64,000 nt of DNA from Agrococcus sp. Marseille-Q4369 (lineage in GTDB: Bacteria; Actinomycetota; Actinomycetes; Actinomycetales; Microbacteriaceae), in the NCBI RefSeq assembly GCF_018308945.1, contig NZ_CP070501.1, positions 248,001 through 312,000 of the forward strand. Direction: 5' to 3'. Position 1 is the first letter of the stretch; each line of letters starts with the position of its first letter. Of the stretch, positions 35,191 to 43,861 are shown in pieces. Under the pieces are notes generated by a model. The model ran no database searches, was not told the origin of the DNA, and was given only the letters and a program-made list of their open reading frames with translations. A program made the translations under genes and the position numbers.

Positions 35191-35661
35191 TCAGGTCCTG
35201 TTGACCCAGTCGCGCAGCAGCTCGCCGATCGCCACCTCGTACTGCTGTCGGTCGAAGGAGACGCTGCGCAGAGGTGGATCAGTCCAAACCTCGCCAGTCA
35301 GGCCATCCTGATGGTTCAACGCCCGCCACTCGACGGCGTCATGCGTGAAGTGCAGTTCTGCGCTGATCGCGCCACAGGCAAGCTCGCCGCAGAGCGGGCA
35401 GAAGAGGATCGCGACGCGTCCATCGGCGAAGCGCACTGCAGCGTCCAGTCTGCGATCGCGCTCACCCAGCAGTGCCAGCAAGCTCCTCTCGATCATGTCC
35501 GGGTCGTTGTCGCCCTGCACGAGCCACGTCACCCCGTACCTCGGGTTCCTCTCGTTCGCGAACCAGTCGCCGATCGCTTCGCCATCGACTGTCCAGTCCA
35601 GGTATCGGCGCGCGGACGACCGGATGCGAATGCGTCGGATGGGTGGCCGCGCCGAGCTCAT
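35191..35661 (-). CDS. Hypothetical protein
   Basis: 156 residues, family not recognised. The start MSSARPPIRRIRIRSS is the last ATG before a long open stretch and has CTGCTCCGCC upstream, a poor ribosome site. Visible features: a basic N-terminus, RYLDWTVDGEAIGDWF, a central F-C-P-L-C-G-E-L-A-C-G segment that could bind a metal, and a C-terminal R-Q-Q-Y-E-V-A-I-G-E-L-L-R-D-W. There is no signal or transmembrane segment. Codon use is less GC-biased than in neighbours, with many TCG, CAG and AAT-like third-position exceptions, and copies of one repeat flank it, suggesting acquisition. Confidence 0.7.
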   Translation of the reverse strand: MSSARPPIRRIRIRSSARRYLDWTVDGEAIGDWFANERNPRYGVTWLVQGDNDPDMIERSLLALLGERDRRLDAAVRFADGRVAILFCPLCGELACGAISAELHFTHDAVEWRALNHQDGLTGEVWTDPPLRSVSFDRQQYEVAIGELLRDWVNRT

Positions 35662-35728
35662 GGCGGAGCAGTAGCGCTGCCGCGATGAGGCGCCCCGGGT
35701 GCGGTTTCCCTCGACGAGCCCCACCCCC

Positions 35729-35768
35729 TTGATCGAGTGGCGGCGGAGGGCCGCGTACCGAGATCGGC
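35729..35768 (+). repeat. Interspersed repeat copy 2
   Basis: TTGATCGAG then GGCCGCG and CGAGATC blocks, in the same order and spacing as the copy at 35063-35102 (31 of 40 identical, same orientation). Together they bracket the hypothetical gene at 35191-35661. Confidence 0.6.
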
Positions 35769-35811
35769 GCGGTGGTCGATGCCCCGTCCCGGCGAGCGAG
35801 CTCGTCTGGTG

Positions 35812-35817
35812 TATCGT
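35812..35817 (+). promoter_or_regulatory. Leaderless -10 box and direct repeat at vapBC
   Basis: TATCGT, six bases, ATG at 35824. GTGTAT occurs at 35810-35815 (overlapping this box) and again just before the ATG, eleven bases apart, a possible VapB operator for autoregulation. Confidence 0.55.
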
Positions 35818-35823
35818 GGGTGT

Positions 35824-36024
35824 ATGGCGCGCACCAACATCGACCTCGACGAGTCGGCCGTCGAAGCGGTCATGCGCCGCTTCTCGTTCACGACGAAGCG
35901 CGAGGCCGTGAACTACGCGCTCCGCGCTCTGGCGTCAGAGCCGCTCGACGTCGCGGGCGCTCTCGCCTTGGAGGGCTCCGGGTGGGACGCGGATCTGGAC
36001 GAGCTCCGCGCATCGAGGGCCTGA
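35824..36024 (+). CDS. vapB: VapB-type antitoxin
   Basis: 66-residue antitoxin. The N-terminal part MARTNIDLDESAVEAVMRRF with TKREAVNYALRAL is the ribbon-helix-helix DNA-binding fold common to VapB of actinobacteria. The acidic C-terminus (GSGWDADLDELRASR) should bind and block the toxin. It is leaderless, and the toxin start lies two bases after its stop with GAGGG inside its last codons. It probably represses its own promoter with VapC. Confidence 0.88.
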   Translation: MARTNIDLDESAVEAVMRRFSFTTKREAVNYALRALASEPLDVAGALALEGSGWDADLDELRASRA

Positions 36025-36026
36025 CC

Positions 36027-36419
36027 GTGCTCGTCGACACGTCTGCGTGGATCGAGTTCCTGCGCGCGACGGGATCGCGCGCGCACGTCGCGCTCCGGGA
36101 CGCCCTCCGCGACGAACGCCGGCTGGTCGTCTGCGAGCCCGTGCAGATGGAGGTGCTCGCCGGCGCCCGCTCCGAGCAGCACGTCGCCGAGCTGCGCGGG
36201 CTCCTCGCCCGATGCGAGCTCGTACGCACCGTCCCGAGCGACTGGGACGACGCGGCTCGCATCTACCGGACGGGGCGTCGACAAGGAGTGACGATCCGCA
36301 AGCTCGTGGATTGCCTCATCGCCGCGATGGCGATGCGGGCAGGTGAGCCGCTGCTGTACGCCGGTGCGGACTTCGACGCGATCGCTCGCGTGACCGACCT
36401 CGACGCGGTCAGGGGATAG
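36027..36419 (+). CDS. vapC: VapC-type PIN-domain toxin
   Basis: 130-residue PIN ribonuclease. The acidic active site is present: Asp4 in VDTSAW, Glu in EPVQMEVLAGA, Asp in KLVDCLIAAMA and a further Asp in AGADFD. VapC toxins cut tRNAs or rRNA loops to halt translation. GTG is the start. Its last 11 bases overlap the end of the convergent nucleotidyltransferase gene. All catalytic residues are kept, so the toxin should be active. Confidence 0.9.
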   Translation: MLVDTSAWIEFLRATGSRAHVALRDALRDERRLVVCEPVQMEVLAGARSEQHVAELRGLLARCELVRTVPSDWDDAARIYRTGRRQGVTIRKLVDCLIAAMAMRAGEPLLYAGADFDAIARVTDLDAVRG

Positions 36420-37041
36420 GCGACGGCGCGACGTCCGTCGACGCGCTGAGCCGCTCGCGCCACGGGTGGTCGTCGGCGAGGCGCTCGAGCAGCCACGCGC
36501 GGGCGCCGTCGTCGAGCGTGGGCAGCGCATCCTCGAGCCACGAGACGTCGGCCCGCTCGGCCGCGGCGTAGGCGAGCACGATCTGCGGCTTCGCGTAGCG
36601 GATGCCGTCCTTCTCGAAGAGCGCGTCCTCGAGCGGCATCGTGACGGCGGTGTCGCGTCGGAAGCGCCACGACTCGGTGTCGCTCGGGTCGAGCAGGATC
36701 TCGTACTCCCACTGGCCGTAGGCGCTGCGGCGCAACCAGATGCTCGTGGTGCCGATCGGCAGCACGTCGGAGTCGTGCGGGCGCAGCGGCTTGAGCGCGC
36801 CCTGGAAGGCCGACCACAGCTGCCAGCGGCCGCCGAGCCAGCCGCGCAGCAGGCTCAGCTCGCTGCGGGGGATGACGATGTCGATGTCAGTGCGCGGCCG
36901 CTCGACGCCGGTCGCGGCGCCGATCGCCCAGCTGCCGCCGATCCACCAGGAGCCGGAGTAGCCGTCGAGCAGCTCTGCCGCGTCGGACGGCCAGCGCTCC
37001 GCCCAGGCGCCGTAGAGCTCGCGGCCTTCCTCGCTCTGCAT
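36409..37041 (-). CDS. Nucleotidyltransferase-fold protein, ANT(2'')-like
   Basis: 210-residue protein of the aminoglycoside nucleotidyltransferase-like group. WWIGGSWAIGAATGVERPRTDIDIVI (about 26-52) matches the G-G-W-A-x-D plus R-x-x-D-x-D metal-site pattern, here D-I-D-I. The rest (SAFQGALKPLRPHDSDV, then the WEYEILLDPSD region) also fits. Such proteins are usually uncharacterised and resistance must not be assumed. ATG has GAGGAGG five bases upstream; a TAGTGT -10 (37091-37086) and a 5'-leader hairpin (CGGGGCG-CCCG-CGCCCCG, 37061-37078) precede it. Confidence 0.8.
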   Translation of the reverse strand: MQSEEGRELYGAWAERWPSDAAELLDGYSGSWWIGGSWAIGAATGVERPRTDIDIVIPRSELSLLRGWLGGRWQLWSAFQGALKPLRPHDSDVLPIGTTSIWLRRSAYGQWEYEILLDPSDTESWRFRRDTAVTMPLEDALFEKDGIRYAKPQIVLAYAAAERADVSWLEDALPTLDDGARAWLLERLADDHPWRERLSASTDVAPSPIP

Positions 37042-37130
37042 CCGACCTCCTCGCACACGACGGGGCGCCCGCGCCCCGAGAGAAGACACTATCTCAGCGA
37101 CGCATGGCGACACCCTGCACAGCCCACCTC

Positions 37131-37167
37131 GAGCGCGGGCGGCAGCGCCCGCCGCGCTCGGTAGAAT
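37131..37167 (+). promoter_or_regulatory. glyS promoter with long GC dyad
   Basis: TAGAAT (37162-37167) is a -10 box about 64 bases before glyS. Just upstream, GAGCG-CGGGCG, loop GCAG, CGCCCG-CCG-CGCTC (37131-37159) is a 29-base dyad with one three-base bulge, covering the -35 position. No plus-strand gene ends here that would need a terminator. Confidence 0.45.
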
Positions 37168-37230
37168 CGAGGTTCACGTGTCGCGCCGCGATCCAGCAGG
37201 CGCGCGCAGCCGCATCCTCGAGGAGCATCC

Positions 37231-38610
37231 GTGGTCCAGAACCGTCTCGACGCCGTCATCAGCCTCGCGAAGCGCCGTGGCTTCGTGTTCCAGGCGGGCG
37301 AGATCTACGGAGGCTCCCGCTCCGCGTGGGACTACGGGCCCCTCGGCGTCGCGCTCAAGGAGAACATCAAGCGCCAGTGGTGGAAGACGTTCGTGCAGGG
37401 CCGCGACGACATGGTCGGCCTCGACTCGTCGATCATCCTGCCCTCGGCCGTCTGGAACGCATCCGGTCACGTCGCGACCTTCACCGACCCGCTCGTCGAG
37501 TGCCTGCAGTGCCACAAGCGGCACCGCCAGGACCACCTCGAGGAGGCGTTCGAGGCGAAGAAGGGCCGGGGGCCCGAGTCGATGGCCGACATCACGTGCC
37601 CCGATTGCGGCACGACCGGCAAGTGGACCGAGCCGCAGCTCTTCTCGGGCCTCATGAAGACGTTCCTCGGCCCCGTCGACAACGAGGCCGGCCAGCACTA
37701 CCTGCGCCCCGAGACGGCGCAGGGCATCTTCGTGAACTTCTCGAACGTGCTCACCGTCTCGCGGAAGAAGCCGCCGTTCGGCATCGGCCAGGTCGGCAAG
37801 GCGTTCCGCAACGAGATCACGCCCGGCAACTTCATCTTCCGCACGCGCGAGTTCGAGCAGATGGAGATCGAGTTCTTCACGCACCCCGACGACGCCGCCG
37901 CGTGGTTCGACCGCTGGGTCGAGGCGTGCTGGGACTGGTTCGTCGACCTCGGCGTCGACCCGGCGAACATGCGCCGCTTCGACGTGCCGGAGGAGGAGCG
38001 CGCCCACTACTCGGCCGGCACGATCGACGTCGAGTACCGCTTCGGCTTCCAGGGCTCCGAGTGGGGCGAGCTCATGGGCATCGCGAACCGCACCGACTTC
38101 GACCTCTCCTCGCACTCGGAGGCCTCGGGCAAGGACCTCGTCTACTTCGACCAGGCGTCGGGGGAGCGCTACACGCCCTACGTCATCGAGCCGTCGTTCG
38201 GCCTCACGCGCAGCCTCATGGCGTTCCTCGTCGACGCGTACGTCGAGGAGGAGGTGCCGAACGCGAAGGGCGGCACCGACACCCGCACGGTGCTGCGCCT
38301 CGACCCGCGCCTCGCGCCCGTCAAGGTCGCGGTGCTGCCGCTGTCTCGCAACGAGCAGCTGTCGCCGCTCGCGCGCGACATCGCCGCGCGCCTGCGCAAG
38401 CACTGGGCGATCGACTTCGACGACGCCGGCGCGATCGGCCGCCGCTACCGCCGCCAGGACGAGGTGGGCACGCCCTTCTGCGTCACGGTCGACTTCGACT
38501 CGCTCGAGGACGGCGCCGTCACGGTGCGCGAGCGCGACTCGATGCAGCAGCAGCGCATCGCGATCGACGACCTCGAGGCGCACCTCGCGCAGGGGCTCGT
38601 CGGAGCGTGA
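37231..38610 (+). CDS. glyS: Glycyl-tRNA synthetase
   Basis: 459-residue class II synthetase of the single-chain dimeric type. Motif 2 ([21 protein letters not shown]) and motif 3 ([14 protein letters not shown] region) are present. CLQCHKRH and CPDCGTTG form a four-cysteine zinc insertion near 90-130. The anticodon-binding domain makes up the last 110 residues. GTG start with GAGGAG seven bases upstream. It overlaps dusB by four bases. Confidence 0.96.
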   Translation: MVQNRLDAVISLAKRRGFVFQAGEIYGGSRSAWDYGPLGVALKENIKRQWWKTFVQGRDDMVGLDSSIILPSAVWNASGHVATFTDPLVECLQCHKRHRQDHLEEAFEAKKGRGPESMADITCPDCGTTGKWTEPQLFSGLMKTFLGPVDNEAGQHYLRPETAQGIFVNFSNVLTVSRKKPPFGIGQVGKAFRNEITPGNFIFRTREFEQMEIEFFTHPDDAAAWFDRWVEACWDWFVDLGVDPANMRRFDVPEEERAHYSAGTIDVEYRFGFQGSEWGELMGIANRTDFDLSSHSEASGKDLVYFDQASGERYTPYVIEPSFGLTRSLMAFLVDAYVEEEVPNAKGGTDTRTVLRLDPRLAPVKVAVLPLSRNEQLSPLARDIAARLRKHWAIDFDDAGAIGRRYRRQDEVGTPFCVTVDFDSLEDGAVTVRERDSMQQQRIAIDDLEAHLAQGLVGA

Positions 38611-39758
38611 CGACCACCGTGAGCACGCCGGCGCTGTCGATCGGGCCCATCGGCCTCGACTCGCCGGTCGTGCTCGCGCCCATGGCCGGCATCACGAACA
38701 CCGCGTTCCGGCGGCTGTGCCGCGAGTACGGCGCGGGGCTGTACGTGAGCGAGATGATCACCTCGCGCGCGCTCGTCGAGCGCACCCCCGAGACGATGCG
38801 GCTCATCAGCCACCACCCCTCCGAGTCGCTGCGCTCGGTGCAGCTCTACGGCGTCGACCCGAAGACCGTCGAGACGGCCGTCGGCATCCTCGTCGACGAG
38901 GACCGCGCCGACCACATCGACCTCAACTTCGGCTGCCCCGTGCCGAAGGTGACGCGCCGCGGCGGCGGCAGCGCGCTGCCGTGGAAGCGCGACCTGTTCG
39001 GCGCCATCGTGCGCCGCGCGGCCCGGCGCGGGGGCGACATCCCCGTCACCGTGAAGATGCGCATCGGCATCGACGAGAGCCACGTCACCTACCTCGACGC
39101 GGGCCGCATCGCCGAGGACGCCGGCGTCGCCGCCGTCGCGCTCCACGGCCGCACGGCCGCGCAGCACTACTCCGGCAAGGCCGACTGGACGGCGATCGCG
39201 AAGCTCAAGCAGGCCGTCACCTCGATCCCTGTGCTCGGCAACGGCGACATCTGGCAGGCCGAGGATGCGCTGCGCATGGTCGACGAGACGGGCGTCGACG
39301 GCGTCGTGGTCGGCCGCGGCTGCCTCGGCCGCCCGTGGCTCTTCGGCGACCTCGCCGCAGCGTTCGCGGGCTCCGACACGCGGTTCCGCCCGGGCCTCGG
39401 CCAGGTGGCGGATGCGTTCCGTCGCCACGCCGAGCTGCTCGTGGAGTTCTTCGGCGAGGAGGACCGCGCGTGCCGCGACATCCGCAAGCACGTCGCGTGG
39501 TACTTCAAGGGCTACCCGGTGGGCGGCGACGCGCGCCGCGAGCTCGCGGCGGTCGAGTCGCTCGCGCACATCGACGAGCTGCTCGGCCGGCTCGACCGCG
39601 ACATCCCCTACGTCGCCGAGGGCATCGAGGGCCAGCGCGGCCGCGCCGGCAGCCCCCGCACGCCCGCGCTGCCCGACGGCTGGCTCGACAGCCCCGAGCT
39701 GACGCCCGCCCAGCGCGAGGCGCTCATCGAGGACGAGAGCGACACCCGTGGCGGCTGA
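38607..39758 (+). CDS. dusB: tRNA-dihydrouridine synthase, DusB-type
   Basis: 383-residue FMN enzyme that reduces uridine to dihydrouridine in the tRNA D-loop. [16 protein letters not shown] near residue 25 is the FMN and substrate entry strand; Cys110 in [15 protein letters not shown] is the catalytic acid; PVTVKMRIG and VLGNGDIW follow. The C-terminal helical domain is complete. GTG overlaps the glyS stop (GTGA), and the last 11 bases overlap dgt. Confidence 0.94.
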   Translation: MTTTVSTPALSIGPIGLDSPVVLAPMAGITNTAFRRLCREYGAGLYVSEMITSRALVERTPETMRLISHHPSESLRSVQLYGVDPKTVETAVGILVDEDRADHIDLNFGCPVPKVTRRGGGSALPWKRDLFGAIVRRAARRGGDIPVTVKMRIGIDESHVTYLDAGRIAEDAGVAAVALHGRTAAQHYSGKADWTAIAKLKQAVTSIPVLGNGDIWQAEDALRMVDETGVDGVVVGRGCLGRPWLFGDLAAAFAGSDTRFRPGLGQVADAFRRHAELLVEFFGEEDRACRDIRKHVAWYFKGYPVGGDARRELAAVESLAHIDELLGRLDRDIPYVAEGIEGQRGRAGSPRTPALPDGWLDSPELTPAQREALIEDESDTRGG

Positions 39759-40989
39759 CGCGCGCGGCTACGGCGCCCACGACGTCGAGCGCCGGCTGCC
39801 CGAGACGCACTCCTCGTCGCGCACCGACTTCTCGCGCGACCGCGCGCGGCTGACGCACTCGAGCGCGTTCCGCCGCCTCGGCCAGAAGACGCAGGTGCTC
39901 TCGCCCACGATGGGCTTCGACGACTCGCGCACGCGCTTGACCCACTCGCTCGAGGTCGCGCAGATCGGGCGCGAGATCGCGGGTGAGCTCGGCCTCGACC
40001 CCGACGTCGTCGACACCGCGTGCCTCGCGCACGACATCGGTCACCCGCCCTTCGGCCACAACGGCGAGAAGGGCCTCAACGAGTGGGCGCTCGGCATCGG
40101 CGGCTTCGAGGGCAACGCGCAGACGCTCCGCGTCATCACGCGCCTCGAGCCGAAGGTGATCCGCGATCGGCCGTACGGGCTCAACCTCACGCGCGCGAGC
40201 GTCGACGCGGCCTGCAAGTATCCGTGGCCCGCCGCATCCGACGTCCACGACGCATCCGGCCGCATCAAGTTCGGCTACTACCACGACGACTGCGAGGCGT
40301 TCGAGTGGATGCGCGAGGGCGCCCCCGAGGGACGCCCGAGCATCGAGGCGCAAGCGATGGACCTCGCCGACGACATCGCCTACTCGGTGCACGACTTCGA
40401 GGATGCGGTGGTCGGCGGCTACGTCGACGTCGCGAAGCTGCAGAGCCGCGTCGGGCACGACGAGCTCGTCTCGATGATGCTCACGTGGGTGGGGCCGGAG
40501 TACACGCGCGACGAGCTGCTCGACGCCTTCGACCGGCTCGACGATCTCGAGACGTGGCTGCGCTCGTTCGACGGCTCGCGCGCCGACCACGCGCGGCTGA
40601 AGAACCTCACGTCGAAGCTCATCGGGCGGTTCGCGAACGCGGCCATCCGGCTCACGCGCGAGACGCACGAGGGGCCGCTCGCTCGCTTCGGCGGCACGAT
40701 CGAGGTGCCGCGCGAGGTGCGCGCAGAGATCGCGGTGCTCAAGGGCACGGCGGCGAGCTTCATCCTCGCCGAGCGGCGCCAGCCGATCTACGCGAGCCAG
40801 CGGCGCATCCTGCAGGAGCTGTGCGACGCGCTCGTGCGGCTCGGGCCGTCGGCGCTCGATCGCGCCTACGCCGACGACTGGGCGGCGGCGCCCGACGACG
40901 CGGCTCGCGCTCGCGTGGTCGTCGACCAGGTCGCGAGCCTCACCGATCGCGGCGCGTTCGCCTGGCACGAGCGCTACGTGGGGGACTGA
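39748..40989 (+). CDS. dgt: dGTP triphosphohydrolase-like HD protein
   Basis: 413-residue HD-domain phosphohydrolase, probably cutting dNTPs to nucleosides and triphosphate. HD motif: SRTRLTHSLEVAQ supplies the first His, LAHDIGHPPFGH (from 93) the HD pair (His95, Asp96), and a later ADDIAYSVHDFEDA supplies the last Asp. GTG start eleven bases inside dusB. Its place between dusB and dnaG is the standard actinobacterial order, linking nucleotide control to replication. Confidence 0.93.
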   Translation: MAADARGYGAHDVERRLPETHSSSRTDFSRDRARLTHSSAFRRLGQKTQVLSPTMGFDDSRTRLTHSLEVAQIGREIAGELGLDPDVVDTACLAHDIGHPPFGHNGEKGLNEWALGIGGFEGNAQTLRVITRLEPKVIRDRPYGLNLTRASVDAACKYPWPAASDVHDASGRIKFGYYHDDCEAFEWMREGAPEGRPSIEAQAMDLADDIAYSVHDFEDAVVGGYVDVAKLQSRVGHDELVSMMLTWVGPEYTRDELLDAFDRLDDLETWLRSFDGSRADHARLKNLTSKLIGRFANAAIRLTRETHEGPLARFGGTIEVPREVRAEIAVLKGTAASFILAERRQPIYASQRRILQELCDALVRLGPSALDRAYADDWAAAPDDAARARVVVDQVASLTDRGAFAWHERYVGD

Positions 40990-40996
40990 AGCGGTC

Positions 40997-42862
40997 ATGG
41001 CGGGCAGGATCCGGCGCAGCGACATCGACGAGCTGCGATCGCGCATCTCGATCGTCGACGTCGTCGGCGAGCACGTCACGCTGAAGTCGGCGGGCGTCGG
41101 GAGCATGAAGGGGCTCTGCCCCTTCCACGACGAGCGCACGCCGTCGTTCCACGTGCGGCCCGCCGTCGGCCGCTACCACTGCTTCGGCTGCGGCGAGGAC
41201 GGCGACGCCTTCCAGTTCGTCATGGCGATGGACCACACGTCGTTCCAGGAGACGGTCGAGCGCTTCGCGGCGCAGCTCGGCTACACGCTCCACTACGAGG
41301 ACGGCAAGCCGCAGGAGGAGACGAGCGGCCGCGTGCGTCTGCTCGCCGCGAGCCGCGACGCTGAGGCGTTCTTCCGCGAGCAGCTGCTTACGCCCGCCGC
41401 GGCGCTCGGGCAGCGCTTCCTCGGCGAGCGCGGCTTCGACCTCGCGGCCGCCGAGCGCTTCGGGGTCGGCTTCGCGCCGCAGTCGTTCGACGCGCTGAAG
41501 CACCACTTGCGCGGCAAGGGTTACACCGAGGCCGAGCTGCTCGGCGCGGGCCTGCTGAGCGAGGGCCAGCGCGGCAGCTACGACCGCTTCCGCGGCCGGC
41601 TCGTGTGGCCCATCCGCGACGTCACGGGCGCGACCGTCGGCTTCGGCGCCCGTCGGCTCTCCGACGACGACAAGGGCCCAAAGTACCTCAACTCGCCCGA
41701 GACGCCCATCTTCCGCAAGAGCCAGGTGCTCTACGGCCTCGACCTCGCCAAGCGCGACATCGCCCGCGGCCACGAGGCGGTCGTCGTCGAGGGCTACACG
41801 GATGTCATGGCGTGCCATCTCGCGGGCGTCACGACCGCGGTCGCGACGTGTGGCACCGCCTTCGGCGTCGACCACATCAAGGTGCTGCGGCGCGTGCTCG
41901 GCGACGTCTCGACGACCGACACCCGCTCGCTCGGCCGCGTCATCTTCACGTTCGACCCCGACGAGGCCGGCCAGCAGGCCGCGGCGCGCACGTTCGCCGA
42001 GGAGCAGCGCTTCGCCGCCCAGACGTTCGTCGCGGTGCCGCCGCAAGGGCTCGACCCGTGCGACCTTCGGCTCGAGCGCGGCGACGACGCGGTGCGCAAG
42101 CTCGTGCAGCAGCGCCGGCCGCTGTTCGAGTTCATGCTGCGGCGCATCGTCGCCGAGCACGACCTCGAGACGGTCGAGGGCAGGGTCGCGGCGATGCGCC
42201 GCGCGGCGCCCGTGCTGCTGTCGATCCGCGACCGCGCGCTCGCCGACGGCTACCTGCGCACGGTCGCGGGCTGGCTCGGCGTGAGCCCGGACGAGGTGCG
42301 GCGAGCGGTGCGGCAAGCGACGCCCCGGCCGACGCCGACGCCGGGCGACCGGCCCGCCGAGGCCGGCCCCGCGCATCCGCCACCCGAAGTCGCGCTGCAG
42401 CAGCTCGAGCGCGACCCCGCGTCGCGGCTCGAGCGCGATGCGATCGCGGCGCTCCTGCAGCAGCCGGCGGTCGTCGGGCGCGACCTCGCGGCCCGCGGCG
42501 CGTCGGCGTACGTCGCGAACCCGTCGCTCGCGGTGGTGCGCGACGGCATCCTCGCGTCGCTCGATCGCATCGAGGCGCCCGACTTCTCGGAGCACGTCGC
42601 GCAGGCGGTGCCGGCCGAGCTCGTGCCGCTCGTGCGCACGCTCGCGATGGCGCCCATCCCGCAGTCGTCGAAGGAGGGGGTGCGCGCCTACGTGCAGGGC
42701 ATCGTCTCATCGCTCGTCGACCGCGACATCCTGCGACGGAAGGCCGAGATGCTCGGCAGCCTCCAGCGGCTCGGGGCGAGCGACCCGGAAGACTCGAAGC
42801 GGCTGCAGGAGCAGCTGCTCGAGCTCGAGCGCGAGCGGCGCTCGCTGCGCGAGGAGCTGTAG
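40997..42862 (+). CDS. dnaG: DNA primase
   Basis: 621-residue primase that makes RNA primers at the fork. The zinc-binding domain has Cys41, His44, Cys62 and Cys65 (CPFH and CFGC). The RNA-polymerase core holds a TOPRIM domain with VVVEGYTDVMAC and TFDPDEAGQQAA. The C-terminal helicase-binding part is variable and alanine-rich, beginning about 420 after a PTPTPGDRP linker. ATG lies 7 bases after dgt. It converges on a lipoprotein gene with 10 bases between stops. Confidence 0.96.
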   Translation: MAGRIRRSDIDELRSRISIVDVVGEHVTLKSAGVGSMKGLCPFHDERTPSFHVRPAVGRYHCFGCGEDGDAFQFVMAMDHTSFQETVERFAAQLGYTLHYEDGKPQEETSGRVRLLAASRDAEAFFREQLLTPAAALGQRFLGERGFDLAAAERFGVGFAPQSFDALKHHLRGKGYTEAELLGAGLLSEGQRGSYDRFRGRLVWPIRDVTGATVGFGARRLSDDDKGPKYLNSPETPIFRKSQVLYGLDLAKRDIARGHEAVVVEGYTDVMACHLAGVTTAVATCGTAFGVDHIKVLRRVLGDVSTTDTRSLGRVIFTFDPDEAGQQAAARTFAEEQRFAAQTFVAVPPQGLDPCDLRLERGDDAVRKLVQQRRPLFEFMLRRIVAEHDLETVEGRVAAMRRAAPVLLSIRDRALADGYLRTVAGWLGVSPDEVRRAVRQATPRPTPTPGDRPAEAGPAHPPPEVALQQLERDPASRLERDAIAALLQQPAVVGRDLAARGASAYVANPSLAVVRDGILASLDRIEAPDFSEHVAQAVPAELVPLVRTLAMAPIPQSSKEGVRAYVQGIVSSLVDRDILRRKAEMLGSLQRLGASDPEDSKRLQEQLLELERERRSLREEL

Positions 42863-42872
42863 CGCGGGAGCG

Positions 42873-43565
42873 TCAGGGGAGCAGGAAGTTGATCTGGAAG
42901 TGCTCCGAGATGACGTCGTCGATGTGCTCGATGCCGCCCGCGTCCGGCCCGCACTCCGCGCGGATCGCGCTCGTCGTCTGGCTCGACTGGAAGTTGCGCG
43001 CGTAGATCGCCTGCACGGAGCCGTCGTCCGCCTCGCTGAAGATCGACAGGAGCACGACGCTCACGCCCTGCGACGCGGAGGGCTCGAGCGCGAACTCGTC
43101 GGCCTCCCAATCGCCGGGCGCCGTGCCGGTGATCGCCGCGAGCGTCGCCTGCGTGTTGGCGACCTCGTCGGGGTCGGCGCTGTCCTGCTGGCCCTGGTAG
43201 GCCCAGAACGTGCACCCGGTCGCGGTCTCGACGACGCTGATCGTCGGCCCGATGGGGAAGTCGGAGTCGGGCTGCACCTCGAAGTCGCTGTCGGTGATGA
43301 TGCTCGTCTCCCAGCCGGGCAGCGCGCCCTCGGCGGCGATCATGCCGAGCTCCAGGACCTCGGGGAGTGCGCCGGGGTCGGGGTCGTCGGCGGATGCGCT
43401 CGGCGCGGGGGTCGCGTCGACCGTCGGTGCCGGGGCTGGCGCCGGCCCGTCCGGCTGGAGCTCGACCGGCGGCTCCGCGATGACGCAGCCCGTGAGCGAC
43501 ACCAGGGCGGCCGCGACGACCAGGAGCTGCGAGACGGGCGAGCGGCGGGCGGTCGAGCGGGGCAT
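42873..43565 (-). CDS. Predicted lipoprotein, function unknown
   Basis: 230 residues. A signal peptide ends in the lipobox LTGC (Cys26), then a Pro/Ala-rich linker (about 38-62) and a folded domain with two further cysteines (ATGCTFWAYQG and RAECGPD) that may form a disulfide. It probably sits on the outer face of the membrane. ATG has GGAG five bases upstream, and TAGCGT (43607-43602) is a likely -10. I do not recognise the domain. Confidence 0.85.
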   Translation of the reverse strand: MPRSTARRSPVSQLLVVAAALVSLTGCVIAEPPVELQPDGPAPAPAPTVDATPAPSASADDPDPGALPEVLELGMIAAEGALPGWETSIITDSDFEVQPDSDFPIGPTISVVETATGCTFWAYQGQQDSADPDEVANTQATLAAITGTAPGDWEADEFALEPSASQGVSVVLLSIFSEADDGSVQAIYARNFQSSQTTSAIRAECGPDAGGIEHIDDVISEHFQINFLLP

Positions 43566-43657
43566 CGGGACTCCAGACGAGCGGCAGCGGTGGTGCGTCG
43601 AACGCTACCGCGTGCCGGCCCGGTGATTCCCGGGCATCGCCGAGGGCGCGCGAGCGG

Positions 43658-43768
43658 TCAGCCCTCGGCCTCGCCGGCGACCGCGCGCTCCTTGCGACAA
43701 TCCTCGGCCTGGATCGCCTCGAGCTCGCCGGGCTCGAGGTCCGGACAACCGGCGTCTTGCTCGCTCAT
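43658..43768 (-). CDS. Small hypothetical protein, 36 residues
   Basis: A short frame MSEQDAGCPDLEPGELEA then IQAEDCRKERAVAGEAEG, with GC-rich third positions as in real genes and GCAGG three bases from the ATG. Its start overlaps the stop of a ten-codon upstream frame (43797-43765, MATQRTGAGR). It lies 94 bases downstream of rtcB on the same strand. The two cysteines and acidic makeup give no clue to function. The stop codon begins the decamer TGACCGCTCG, also the start of the 14453 repeat. Confidence 0.4.
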   Translation of the reverse strand: MSEQDAGCPDLEPGELEAIQAEDCRKERAVAGEAEG

Positions 43769-43861
43769 CGGCCTGCCCCCGTCCTCTGGGTTGCCATGCT
43801 CTCGCGAGCTGCCCGGAGCGGAGCGGCGATTGCCGCAATCCGCATGGAATCCTGAGGTCGG

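Noticed and set aside
35074-35688. A 204-codon plus-strand frame across the hypothetical gene
   Set aside because: The minus-strand frame has a better protein-like composition and a plausible start; the plus frame runs through repeat sequence at its beginning.
36409-37041. Aminoglycoside resistance gene
   Set aside because: Only the general nucleotidyltransferase fold is visible; identity to known resistance enzymes cannot be claimed, and such proteins are common chromosomal genes with other or unknown roles.
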